From positions 620,001 through 684,000 of the forward strand of contig CBDBZL010000002.1 in assembly GCA_965213545.1 (NCBI GenBank): a DNA stretch of 64,000 bases, in the 5' to 3' direction. The stretch is from CBDBZL01 sp965213545 (GTDB lineage: Bacteria > Pseudomonadota > Alphaproteobacteria > Sphingomonadales > Sphingomonadaceae). The notes beneath the pieces were generated by a model. It saw nothing but the letters and a program-made list of their open reading frames with translations. It was not told where the DNA came from and made no database searches. How positions within the stretch are numbered: position 1 is the first letter of the stretch; every line of letters begins with the position of its first letter. Positions 52,344 through 60,600 of this stretch are shown piece after piece. A program made the position numbers and the translations under genes.

Positions 52344-53393
52344 TCAGCGCAGCCAGTCGAAAACCGGCAAACCCTTCGCCGCTAGCCAGTCGCGGTTGTA
52401 GAGCGTCGACAAGTAGCGAAATCCGCTGTCGCACAAGATGGTGACGATCCGCGAGTCCGGCCCCAACCGTCGGGCGAGCGCCACCGCGCCCGCGACATTG
52501 ATGCCCGAGGACAGTCCCAGGCACAGCCCCTCTTCGCGCAGCAGGCGGGCGATCCAATGGAGCCCCTCTTCGTCGGAGATGCGGAACTGGGTGTCGATGG
52601 GCGCGCCTTCCAGATTGGCGGTGACGCGTCCCTGCCCGATCCCCTCGGCGACCGAGGACCCTTCGGCGCAAAGCTCGCCATGCGCGTAGTGGTTGTAGAG
52701 CGCGGCGCCGTGCGGATCGGTAAGCGCGATCACGCAATTGCCGTCCCGCTCCTTCAGTCCAAGGCCCACGCCCGCCAGCGTTCCGCCGGTGCCGACCGCG
52801 CAGGTGAAGCCGTCGATTCGCCCTTCCATCTGCTGCCAGATTTCAGGCGCGGTGGTCTCGATATGCGCGCGCCGGTTGGCGATATTGTCGAACTGGTTGG
52901 CCCATATCGCGCCCGGCGTCTCGTCCGCCAGGCGACGCGAGGTATGGATGAAATGGCCCGGATCGGCGAATTTGGTTGGCGGCACGGTGACCAGCTCGGC
53001 ACCCAGCGCGCGCAACGTGTCCATCTTCTCGGCCGACTGGTTGTCGGGCATGACGATGATGGTGCGGTAGCCGCTTGCATTGGCCACCAGCGCCAGGCCG
53101 ATCCCGGTATTGCCCGCGGTGCCCTCGACCACCGTGCCGCCCGGTTCGAGCTCGCCGCGCGCCTCGGCATCGCGCACGATGTACAGCGCCGCGCGGTCCT
53201 TCACCGATCCGCCCGGATTGGCGAACTCGCACTTGCCGTAGATCGCGCAGCCCGCCTCGCGGCTTGGCGCTTCGAGCAGCACCATCGGCGTGTTGCCGAT
53301 CAGCTCGAGCGGACGGTGCAATACAGGCGGAACCGGGCCTGTAAGAGCGGGAGACGGACCCTCGCTAGGATCGGGATGGTGCTCGGCGCTCAT
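52344..53393 (-). CDS. cysK: Cysteine synthase A (O-acetylserine sulfhydrylase)
   Basis: PLP enzyme joining O-acetylserine and sulfide to give cysteine. 349 residues, with a ~25-residue Pro-rich extension before RPLELIGNTPMVLLE. PLP lysine K65 in GGSVKDRAA, phosphate loop GTGGTLAG, substrate loop VEGTAGNTGIG, and FDNIANRRAHIETTAPEI. These fit the longer cysteine synthase branch. It consumes sulfide from the cysI/cysH operon located 30 kb away. Confidence 0.93.
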   Translation of the reverse strand: MSAEHHPDPSEGPSPALTGPVPPVLHRPLELIGNTPMVLLEAPSREAGCAIYGKCEFANPGGSVKDRAALYIVRDAEARGELEPGGTVVEGTAGNTGIGLALVANASGYRTIIVMPDNQSAEKMDTLRALGAELVTVPPTKFADPGHFIHTSRRLADETPGAIWANQFDNIANRRAHIETTAPEIWQQMEGRIDGFTCAVGTGGTLAGVGLGLKERDGNCVIALTDPHGAALYNHYAHGELCAEGSSVAEGIGQGRVTANLEGAPIDTQFRISDEEGLHWIARLLREEGLCLGLSSGINVAGAVALARRLGPDSRIVTILCDSGFRYLSTLYNRDWLAAKGLPVFDWLR

Positions 53394-53464
53394 TGTCTAG
53401 AGGATGCTGGCGGCGGGCCGGCATCGCGCTGGTTGCGAGCCGCAAACACCGCGCCGGCCCCGGC

Positions 53465-53782
53465 TCAATCCTCCTCGGCGATGCGCACCCTGAGACCGTC
53501 GAGCGCGTTGGTGAAAGGCACCTGACACGACAGGCGCGAGGTCTCGTCGCGATCGCCCGAGGAATCAAGTAAGTCGTCCTCATCCTCGCTCACCGGGGGG
53601 AGCAGCGCGGCGAAGGCGGGGTCGACATGCACATGACAGGTGGCACACGAGCAGCAGCCGCCGCACAATGCGAGCAGTTCGTCAAAGCCGTTGTCGCGGA
53701 TCGCTTCCATGACGGTGAGGCCGCTGGCCGCCTCCACGGTGCGTTCCTCGCCCTCGCGGGTGGTCACGGTGAGCTTGGGCAT
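53465..53782 (-). CDS. 2Fe-2S ferredoxin, adrenodoxin type
   Basis: 105 residues from ATG 53782. Cluster cysteines C40, C46, C49 in CGGCCSCATCHVHV plus a distal Cys in LSCQVPF form C-x5-C-x2-C-x~36-C. An acidic helix (PPVSEDEDDLLDSS) is the usual partner-docking face. The longer ORF to 54013 antisense to the glycosylase gene is not supported. Serves P450, oxygenase or iron-sulfur systems in general; partner unknown. 71 bp before cysK. Confidence 0.93.
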   Translation of the reverse strand: MPKLTVTTREGEERTVEAASGLTVMEAIRDNGFDELLALCGGCCSCATCHVHVDPAFAALLPPVSEDEDDLLDSSGDRDETSRLSCQVPFTNALDGLRVRIAEED

Positions 53783-53873
53783 GGGTGCGGCATTCCTCCT
53801 GACCTGGGATGGCGAGGGTGCTACGCAATCGCCCTGCCGCTGGCAAGCGGAGTGGTGAGGGGCGGATAGCACG

Positions 53874-54491
53874 ATGGGACTAAGCAAGGATCGCCTGCGC
53901 GCCGACCTCGATGCGGTCGCAGGCCGCGAACCGCTGCTGGCCGGCGCCCTGGCCAGCGCCGGGTATCCCCAGCCACGCATCCATGAGCGCGGCCATGCTT
54001 CGCTTTTGCGCATTATCGTCGGCCAACAGGTCTCGGTGGCCTCGGCGGCGGCGGTGTGGGGGAGAATGGCAGCGCTGCTGGGTCCCCAGATGCCGGCACA
54101 CGCACTGCTCGAAAGCAGTTTCGAGGAGTTGCGCGCTTGCGGTCTGTCGCGGCAGAAGCAGGACTATGCGCGCTCGCTCGCCGAACTGGTCGCTTCAGGT
54201 GACCTCACACTCTCACACCTGCCCACCGATGACGAGGAGGCAATCGCCCAGCTCATGCGCATCAAGGGCATCGGCCGATGGTCAGCGGAGATTTACCTGC
54301 TGTTCGCCGAAGGACGCGGCGATATCTGGCCCGCTGGCGATCTGGCGGTGCAAGCGGGCATCGGCCGGATCCTGCGGATGGCCGAGCGCCCGAGCGAGCG
54401 CGAGACGCGGCTTATCGCCGAACCCTGGCGGCCTTATCGCGGCGCGGTCGCCATTTTCACCTGGTATGTCTATCAGAACCCGGCACTCTGA
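53874..54491 (+). CDS. AlkA-like DNA-3-methyladenine glycosylase
   Basis: Base-excision repair enzyme of the HhH-GPD superfamily that removes alkylated purines. 205 residues, so it has the helical domain but lacks the N-terminal AlkA beta domain. IIVGQQVSVASAAAVW at 47-62, helix-hairpin-helix with KGIGRWSAEIYLLF from 131, and catalytic D156 in WPAGDLAVQ. Divergent from the ferredoxin with a ~90 bp gap. Confidence 0.92.
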   Translation: MGLSKDRLRADLDAVAGREPLLAGALASAGYPQPRIHERGHASLLRIIVGQQVSVASAAAVWGRMAALLGPQMPAHALLESSFEELRACGLSRQKQDYARSLAELVASGDLTLSHLPTDDEEAIAQLMRIKGIGRWSAEIYLLFAEGRGDIWPAGDLAVQAGIGRILRMAERPSERETRLIAEPWRPYRGAVAIFTWYVYQNPAL

Positions 54492-54530
54492 AGGCCTAGC
54501 GCGAAGGGCGCGCAAAGGGGGCGCGAAGGG

Positions 54531-54559
54531 TTTGACGCTTGGTTGCAAAACCCTACCAA
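54531..54559 (+). promoter_or_regulatory. Candidate promoter of the S9 peptidase gene
   Basis: TTGACG at 54531-54536 followed by a 17-bp spacer and a weak -10-like ACCAAT at 54554-54559. This lies about 50 bp before the ATG at 54607. Preceded by a G-rich stretch with repeated GCGCGAAGGG. Prediction by eye only. Confidence 0.35.
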
Positions 54560-54606
54560 TTCGGTGGACGACTCACGAGGTCGCAAGTTGCACGTGGAGA
54601 GCAGCC

Positions 54607-56700
54607 ATGATCAGGATAAACCGCGCGCTGGCCAGCGTCGCCGCCGTGGCGCTATGGGCCGGCCTGAACCCGACCGCCGCCGCACAGAATGGAGAGCGAA
54701 TGAACGCCACCCCCACCGCGATCGAGACCGACACCATTGCAGCGAGCGCGGTCGCATCCGTCCCGCTGATCCCGCGCGAGGCGCTGTTCGGCAACCCCAC
54801 CAAGGCGGCCGGAGAGATCAGCCCCGACGGGCAATGGGTCAGCTGGCTCGCCCCGTACGACGGAGTCATGAACGTGTTCGTCGCCCCGGCGAGCGACCCG
54901 GCACAGGCGCGGCGGATGACCTCGTCCACCGATCGCCCGATCCCGGTTTATTTCTGGTCACCCCGCTCGGACGCCATCCTTTATATTCAGGACAAGGGCG
55001 GTGATGAGAACTACCTGCTCTACAAGGTGGATCTGGCGAGCGGCGAGGAGACCACGCTGACGCCGTTCGAGGATACGCGCGCGCAGATCATCGGCAGTTC
55101 CAACACCATCAAGGACAAGATCCTGGTCGGCCTCAACAACCGCGATCCGCGGCTGCACGATGTCTACATGCTCAACCTCGATACCGGCGCGCTCGATCTG
55201 GTGCTCCAGAACGAGGGCTATGTCGGCTTCCTTGCCGATGACACGCTGACCCTGCGCATGGCGTTGCAGCAGAACGCGGCGGGCGGCACCGACATGTTCA
55301 CTATCACCGACAATGTGGTTGCCGACGCGCCGACCGAAACGACGACGATGGAAGATGCGCTCACCACCAACGTCGCGGGCTACACGACCGATGGCAGCAC
55401 ACTTTACTGGCTCGATTCGCGCGGCCGCAACACCGCCGCACTAATCGCGCAGGACACCAGGACGGGTGAGAAGCGGATCATCGCCGAGGATGCACTGGCC
55501 GATATTGGCGGGGCGATGACCGATCCCGTAACGGGCGAGGTGGAGGCCTATTCGGTCGATTACCTCAAGACCGAATGGACCGCGCTCGACCCCGATATCG
55601 GCGCCTCGCTCGATTGGCTGGGCGAGCGGCTGGAAGGCGCGTTCGGTGTCCAGTCGCGCACCGAGGCAGATGACAAGTGGCTGGTGTGGAACGATCCGGT
55701 CACTGCGCCACGCAAGGTCTATCTCTACGATCGAACCGCCCGCACGTTGAACGAGTTCTACACCGCGCGGCCCGAGCTCGAGGGTGCGCCGCTCCAGCCC
55801 ATGCATGCACGCGAGATCGAGGCACGCGACGGGCTTACGCTGGTAAGCTATCTGACGCTTCCCCCCGGCAGCGACCATGATGGCGATGGCGTGCCCGACC
55901 GGCCCGTGCCCCTCGTCATGGTGGTTCATGGCGGACCCTGGGCGCGCGACACCTACGGCTTCGATCGCACACACCAGTGGCTGGCCAATCGCGGCTATGG
56001 TGTGCTGGCGGTCAACTTCCGCGGATCGACCGGATTCGGCAAGGACTTCATCAATGCGGCCAACCTTCAATGGGGCGCCAGCATGCATGACGACCTTATC
56101 GATGCCCGCGACTGGGCAGTCGAGCAGGGGATCACGGCGGCCGACAAGGTTGCCATCATGGGCGGGTCCTATGGCGGCTATGCGACGCTGGTGGGCCTTG
56201 CCTTCACGCCCGAGGAATTCGCCTGCGGAGTGAGCATCGTGGGTCCCTCGAACCTGGAAACGCTGCTCGAGACCATACCGCCTTACTGGGAGCCGATGGT
56301 AAAGCAGTTCCATACACGCATGGGTGATGCGACCACCCCCGAAGGCCTGGCGATGCTCAAGGAGCGCAGTCCGCTGCACCGCGCGGACGAGATCCGTCGG
56401 CCGCTGCTGATCGGCCAGGGCGCCAATGATCCGCGCGTCAAGCAGTCGGAAAGTGATCAGATCGTGGCGGCGATGGAAGCTGCCGACATCCCCGTCACCT
56501 ATGTGCTGTTTCCCGACGAGGGCCACGGCTTCGCCAAGCCGACCAACAATATCGCTTTTTCCGCGGTCACCGAAAATTTCCTGGCGACCTGTCTTGGCGG
56601 CAGGGCGGAACCGGTCGGCGACACGATCGCAGGATCGAGCGCGCAGATGGTGACGGGAGCGGACTATGTCGCCGGGTTTGCGAAGGAAACCGGCGGCTGA
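54607..56700 (+). CDS. Exported S9-family (prolyl oligopeptidase-like) peptidase
   Basis: 697 residues from ATG 54607. Signal peptide about 1-27 (NPTAAAQ). The N-terminal beta-propeller shows repeated SPDGQWVSW-like blades; the C-terminal alpha/beta-hydrolase domain has nucleophile S521 in GGSYGGY, acid D608 in GANDPRV and H640 in DEGHGF. Sequence is of the dipeptidyl/acylaminoacyl peptidase branch, acting on short peptides in the periplasm. HGDWDxD-like DHDGDGVPD before the hydrolase may bind calcium. The longer ORF to 53911 is a shadow of the glycosylase gene. Confidence 0.94.
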   Translation: MIRINRALASVAAVALWAGLNPTAAAQNGERMNATPTAIETDTIAASAVASVPLIPREALFGNPTKAAGEISPDGQWVSWLAPYDGVMNVFVAPASDPAQARRMTSSTDRPIPVYFWSPRSDAILYIQDKGGDENYLLYKVDLASGEETTLTPFEDTRAQIIGSSNTIKDKILVGLNNRDPRLHDVYMLNLDTGALDLVLQNEGYVGFLADDTLTLRMALQQNAAGGTDMFTITDNVVADAPTETTTMEDALTTNVAGYTTDGSTLYWLDSRGRNTAALIAQDTRTGEKRIIAEDALADIGGAMTDPVTGEVEAYSVDYLKTEWTALDPDIGASLDWLGERLEGAFGVQSRTEADDKWLVWNDPVTAPRKVYLYDRTARTLNEFYTARPELEGAPLQPMHAREIEARDGLTLVSYLTLPPGSDHDGDGVPDRPVPLVMVVHGGPWARDTYGFDRTHQWLANRGYGVLAVNFRGSTGFGKDFINAANLQWGASMHDDLIDARDWAVEQGITAADKVAIMGGSYGGYATLVGLAFTPEEFACGVSIVGPSNLETLLETIPPYWEPMVKQFHTRMGDATTPEGLAMLKERSPLHRADEIRRPLLIGQGANDPRVKQSESDQIVAAMEAADIPVTYVLFPDEGHGFAKPTNNIAFSAVTENFLATCLGGRAEPVGDTIAGSSAQMVTGADYVAGFAKETGG

Positions 56701-56717
56701 TCGAAGCGGCGGGCGGG

Positions 56718-57005
56718 TCAGCCTAGGGCGTCGATCCGCTTGGCCATCTCGATGTCGCGCGCCGAGAGCCCGCCCGCGTCATGCGTGGTGAGCCGCACCG
56801 AGACCTTGTTGTAGACGTTCGACCATTCGGGATGATGATCGAGCGTCTCGGCAATAAGCGCCACGCGGGTCATGAAGGCAAAGGCCTGACTGAAATCTAG
56901 GAACTTGAACTCACGCGCGATGGCGAGGTCGTCGTCTGAAAGGCTCCAGGCGGCTAGATCCGCTAGCGACGCGTCGCGCTCCTTGCCGGTCAGTTGCTGT
57001 ACCAT
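56718..57005 (-). CDS. phhB: 4a-hydroxytetrahydrobiopterin dehydratase (pterin carbinolamine dehydratase)
   Basis: Recycles the pterin cofactor of aromatic amino acid hydroxylases. 95 residues from ATG 57005. AETLDHHPEWSNVYNKV with tandem His and LTTHDAGGLS are the catalytic signature. No phenylalanine hydroxylase is in view, as often in this order; a moonlighting or molybdopterin-related role is possible. Divergent from ccmA, with a 54-bp gap. Confidence 0.95.
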   Translation of the reverse strand: MVQQLTGKERDASLADLAAWSLSDDDLAIAREFKFLDFSQAFAFMTRVALIAETLDHHPEWSNVYNKVSVRLTTHDAGGLSARDIEMAKRIDALG

Positions 57006-57059
57006 AGCTCGTCTCCCCGTCCTTGTCGCTCGTAACACCCTGCCCTAACGCACCCGCCG

Positions 57060-57665
57060 ATGAAAGCGAGCGGCCTTACCGCGTGGGAATTGTTCTGCCG
57101 CCGCGGCGACCGCCTGCTTTTCGGCTCGCTCGACCTGTGGCTGGAGCGCGGCGAAGCGCTTCACCTGGTCGGCCCCAACGGCATCGGCAAGACCTCGCTT
57201 ATCCGGATGCTTGCCGGTTTGCTTAAGCCCTATCCCACCGGCTTGCCAGCGCCCGTCGGCAGGGCCGGAACCATCCACTGGCAAGGCAGCATCGCCATGA
57301 TTGACGAACGGTCCGCGCTCGATGGCGATCTGCCGCTCGAGCGCGCGCTGGCCTTCTGGCAGCGGATCGATGGTGGTACCGCGCCGCTCGAGACGGTCGG
57401 GCTCGATCATCTTGGCGATGTGCCGGTGCGCTACTTGTCGACCGGGCAGAAGAAGCGCGCGAGCCTGGCCCGCCTGCTTGGGCAGAACGCCGCGAACTGG
57501 CTGCTCGACGAGCCGCTTAACGGGCTCGATGCCGCCGGAGTGGCGCTGGTCGAGCAGCTGATCGACCAGCACCGGGCGGCAGGCGGCGTGGTGGTGGTCG
57601 CCTCGCACCAGGCGATTGCATTGCCCGCCGCTCAGGTGATCGATCTGCGCGATCATCCGGCATGA
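57060..57665 (+). CDS. ccmA: Cytochrome c maturation ABC ATPase CcmA
   Basis: ATPase that, with CcmB, CcmC and CcmD, releases heme-loaded CcmE in system I cytochrome c maturation. 201 residues. Walker A GPNGIGKTS near 38-46, signature LSTGQKKRASLARLL, Walker B WLLDEPLNGLD. Its stop overlaps the ccmB start by 4 bases. Confidence 0.95.
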   Translation: MKASGLTAWELFCRRGDRLLFGSLDLWLERGEALHLVGPNGIGKTSLIRMLAGLLKPYPTGLPAPVGRAGTIHWQGSIAMIDERSALDGDLPLERALAFWQRIDGGTAPLETVGLDHLGDVPVRYLSTGQKKRASLARLLGQNAANWLLDEPLNGLDAAGVALVEQLIDQHRAAGGVVVVASHQAIALPAAQVIDLRDHPA

Positions 57666-58321
57666 GAGCGCTGGTCGCCATTCTGATCCGCGATCTCGCC
57701 ATCCTTCTCCCGGGAGGCCGCGGCGGAGGCGCGCTGCTGCCGTTGCTGTTCTTCCTGTCGGTGGCGATGCTCTACCCGTTCGCGGTTGGCCCCGACCCCG
57801 ATCTGCTGGCGCGCACGGGCGGCGGCATCATCTGGGTCGCAGCTCTCCTGGCGGCGATCCTTCCGCTCGACCGGCTGCTCGCCGCCGATTTGGAGAACGG
57901 CCTGTTCGACCAATGGCGGCTGCGCGGGATCAGCGAGGAAGCGGTGGCGGCGTCGCGCCTCATCGCCCATTGGCTCGCATTCGGACCACCGCTGATCCTC
58001 GCCGCGCTGCCTGCCGCCGCGCTGCTCGGGCTCGATGGCGCAACTCTACAATTGGTGGTCATCGGGCTGGTGGCGGGAACTCCGGGCCTCGCGGCGATCG
58101 GCCTCATCATCGCCGCGCTTACCGTGCGGTTCCGTGGCGGCGCGGCGCTTTCGGGCCTGCTGGTGATCCCGCTGGCGGTGCCCTTGCTAATCTTCGGTGC
58201 GGGATCGCTCGCGCCCGGAAGCAGCGGGGGGTTGGCGCTGACCGCGGCGCTCAGTTTGCTGCTGGTCGCGATCGCTCCGTTCGCTGCCGGTGCCGCCATG
58301 AGGGCGGCAAGCGAAGGCTAA
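57662..58321 (+). CDS. ccmB: Cytochrome c maturation membrane protein CcmB
   Basis: Six-helix membrane partner of CcmA. 219 residues. Start RALVAILIRDLAILLPGG and PLLFFLSVAMLYPFAVGPD are typical; ADLENGLFDQWRLRGIS is the conserved cytoplasmic loop. ccmC and later ccm genes do not follow; instead an AT-rich region and a small gene come next, so the rest of the pathway must be elsewhere. Confidence 0.94.
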   Translation: MRALVAILIRDLAILLPGGRGGGALLPLLFFLSVAMLYPFAVGPDPDLLARTGGGIIWVAALLAAILPLDRLLAADLENGLFDQWRLRGISEEAVAASRLIAHWLAFGPPLILAALPAAALLGLDGATLQLVVIGLVAGTPGLAAIGLIIAALTVRFRGGAALSGLLVIPLAVPLLIFGAGSLAPGSSGGLALTAALSLLLVAIAPFAAGAAMRAASEG

Positions 58322-58522
58322 CACCCAATATGTACTGTTTAGGGACGACACCGCCAACCCAATTGACGCATCGCCTTGTCCCAACTACGCCGTTTTCTGT
58401 ATTAACAAATAAGTATCCGCCAACCGATACGCTAATAACATACAATAAACCGTATGTTTCTTACTTATACTTTGTTACGTCGGAGGTGCGGCATCGTCGC
58501 CGCTGAAACGGAGGAAATGGTA
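58322..58522. promoter_or_regulatory. AT-rich leader with candidate promoter and palindrome
   Basis: About 200 bp noticeably richer in A/T than its surroundings (24 G/C of 60 at 58381-58440). A 7-bp inverted repeat AACATAC (58437-58443) / GTATGTT (58452-58458) has an 8-base spacer. TATACT at 58466-58471 is a near-consensus -10 box; its -35 region would fall in the palindrome. CCGCCAACC occurs twice (58351-58359 and 58417-58425). Fits a regulated promoter for the small membrane protein gene. Confidence 0.5.
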
Positions 58523-58723
58523 ATGTTCGCACGACAAAAGAACCCCGATTTCCTGGGTTTGGCGGATGATGCAGGCGCGCACCATGCCACCTCGTCACAA
58601 GGGTGGCAGTATAACAGTGACGCAGAAGACTGGGGCGGTGCGGCCATTGTTGTCATCGGCAAAGGTGTCGTTCTGATGACCGCGATCCTGACGACGCTGG
58701 CCCTGGTATTTGCCCGTTCCTGA
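58523..58723 (+). CDS. Small hypothetical one-TM protein
   Basis: 66 residues from ATG 58523, placed 8 bases after a strong GGAGG ribosome site; ATG 58517 is only 2 bases after it and less suitable. The N-terminal ~37 residues are hydrophilic with GWQYNSDAEDWGG; the C-terminal ~25 are one membrane helix (AAIVVIGKGVVLMTAILTTLALVF). No signal peptide: probably tail-anchored. Not recognised as any family. Its own AT-rich promoter region suggests regulated expression. Confidence 0.7.
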   Translation: MFARQKNPDFLGLADDAGAHHATSSQGWQYNSDAEDWGGAAIVVIGKGVVLMTAILTTLALVFARS

Positions 58724-58801
58724 ATATTCGCGAGCGCTGATCAGCCCGCAAGAACTGGAAGATCGGACCGCGGCAAACGCACGCGTGCGCAGCAAATAGG
58801 C

Positions 58802-59632
58802 TCAGATCGACGCCGGCTTGTGCAACCCCTGCAGGCTGGTGGTGAAAATCTCGCACCCATCCTGCATGATACCGATCGAATGCTCGAACTGGGCGGAGAG
58901 CGACTTGTCGCGGGTTACCGCGGTCCAGCCGTCGGACAGCAGCTTTACCGCCGGTTTGCCCAGATTGATCATCGGCTCAATGGTCATGAACATGCCCGGG
59001 CGAAGCTCCGGCCCCGTCCCCGCACGCGCGGCGTGAACCACCTCGGGCGCATCGTGAAACAGCCGCCCCAGGCCATGACCGCAGAAGTCGCGCACCACCC
59101 CGTAGCGCTGCGCCTCGGCATGCGTCTGGATCGCCGCACCAATATCGCCCAGCTTGGCACCCGGGCTCACTGCTGCGATCCCCAGCATCAAGCATTCATA
59201 GGTCACTTCGATCAGCTTCCTCGCCTTGAGCGGCGCATCGCCGGCGATGTACATGCGACTGGTATCGCCATGCCATCCATCGAGCAGCGGCGTTACGTCA
59301 ATATTAACAATGTCGCCGTCCTTGAGCGCCTTGCTCCCCGGGATACCGTGACACACGACATGATTGATCGAGATGCAGCACGAGTGGGTGTAGCCGCGGT
59401 AGCCAAGAGTTGCGGGAACCGCGCCGCTATCGAGCATCATCTCGCGCACGATCGCGTCGAGCTCGTCGGTGGTGATCCCCGGGCGAACATGAGCATAAAG
59501 CGCATCGAGGATTTCGGCTGCCAGCCGTCCGGCGCGGCGCATGCCGGCAAAACCGTCCTCGTCATGCAGCTTGATCGTGCCGTCGCGAGTGACGGCGGTG
59601 TGCGCCTCGACTTGCTGATATTGAACCATCAT
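58802..59632 (-). CDS. map: Methionine aminopeptidase, type I
   Basis: Removes N-terminal Met from new proteins. 276 residues. Metal ligands sit in NIDVTPLLDGWHGDTSR (two Asp), GHGLGRLFHDAPEV (His), FMTIEPM (Glu) and QFEHSIGI (Glu). YRGYTHSCCISINHVVCHGIPG is the substrate pocket region. The start at 59632 (MMVQYQQVE) is a little upstream of the usual first motif. Confidence 0.97.
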   Translation of the reverse strand: MMVQYQQVEAHTAVTRDGTIKLHDEDGFAGMRRAGRLAAEILDALYAHVRPGITTDELDAIVREMMLDSGAVPATLGYRGYTHSCCISINHVVCHGIPGSKALKDGDIVNIDVTPLLDGWHGDTSRMYIAGDAPLKARKLIEVTYECLMLGIAAVSPGAKLGDIGAAIQTHAEAQRYGVVRDFCGHGLGRLFHDAPEVVHAARAGTGPELRPGMFMTIEPMINLGKPAVKLLSDGWTAVTRDKSLSAQFEHSIGIMQDGCEIFTTSLQGLHKPASI

Positions 59633-59696
59633 TCCGATCTAGCGAAGCTTGGCTGCGATTGCGAGCCCTGGCCGCGGCGGACGAACCGTCGCCCGC

Positions 59697-60551
59697 CTAG
59701 GAGCGGACGCGGAAGCTCTCGCGGTAGCGCGGCTTGACTGCGCCGAGAATGGACTGGTCGATATCGAGGTCGACCTCGTAGGCGCCCTCCGCATAGCTGC
59801 CGGCGACATAGGGTGCAGCATAAAGTGTCAGCCTGTCGAACGCACGCCCGTTGGAACTACCCACCAGGACGATTAGATCGTCGACCGGCGGGCAATCGGG
59901 GAAACTCTGCTCGTCCCTTTGTGCGTCGGACACTCCTTCATTTTCACCGGTCGCCACCCCGCGTTCCTCGCGCAGCGCATCGAGCGCATCACAGTAGCGC
60001 GTGCCTAGAGCCTGCTCGAGCGCCCTCGCGGAACCGAACAGATCGATTCCACGCATCGCCCGCCCCGTGCTCTTGTCCCACACGAGCGTTTGCATCGCGT
60101 AATTGCCATGCGCACCGCCGGTATAGGACGATATCGCGCCCGACATGCTGAGCCAGCCGGGCAAATCGGCAATGACCTGCCAATCCATCGCGCTGGAAAA
60201 CTTGTTGTACGGAAAGCCATTGTCGCGCGCATCTTCCCGCGCACGGGCGGCCTGACGGGCCAGCCGCTCGCGCGAGCGGTTCAGCGCCCTATCTAATAGG
60301 CCGGCAAGTTCGGGAATTTTTCCCGCTTCGGCTGGATAGGCGTAGTCAAACACGAAGTCGTCGGTCTGCTCCGAAACGGTCCGCGCACCACTGGCGGTGG
60401 GCTCAGGGGTATCGGGCGGCGGGGTGGGCGGTGTTGGCGGAGCGCTTGGGGACACGAGACGGTCGGGCAACGGCTCGGAGCTTCCCTCCGCGCCACCGTT
60501 GCAGGCCGTTGCCAGGGCGAGGGCCGTCAGGACCGGGAGGCAGCGCTTCAT
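59697..60551 (-). CDS. DUF4163/DUF3298-type lipoprotein
   Basis: 284 residues. Lipobox LATAC near residue 17, then a Pro/Thr-rich spacer to ~52. The body has a DUF4163-like segment (QTDDFVFDYAYPAE) and MSGAISSYTGGAHGNYAMQTLVWDKSTG, the hallmark of DUF3298/RsiV-like domains. Related domains include the lysozyme-binding anti-sigma factor RsiV of B. subtilis; no sigma factor is linked here, so no such function is claimed. Envelope-located by signal. Confidence 0.85.
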   Translation of the reverse strand: MKRCLPVLTALALATACNGGAEGSSEPLPDRLVSPSAPPTPPTPPPDTPEPTASGARTVSEQTDDFVFDYAYPAEAGKIPELAGLLDRALNRSRERLARQAARAREDARDNGFPYNKFSSAMDWQVIADLPGWLSMSGAISSYTGGAHGNYAMQTLVWDKSTGRAMRGIDLFGSARALEQALGTRYCDALDALREERGVATGENEGVSDAQRDEQSFPDCPPVDDLIVLVGSSNGRAFDRLTLYAAPYVAGSYAEGAYEVDLDIDQSILGAVKPRYRESFRVRS

Positions 60552-60600
60552 TGCCGCCTAGCCTTCCCAAACTTGGCGGGAACGGGCAAGCGGATAATCG

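Noticed and set aside
58251..58445. 64-codon minus-strand ORF over the ccmB end and AT-rich leader
   Set aside because: No ribosome site, overlaps ccmB, and its N-terminal half is simply the AT-rich leader read backwards.
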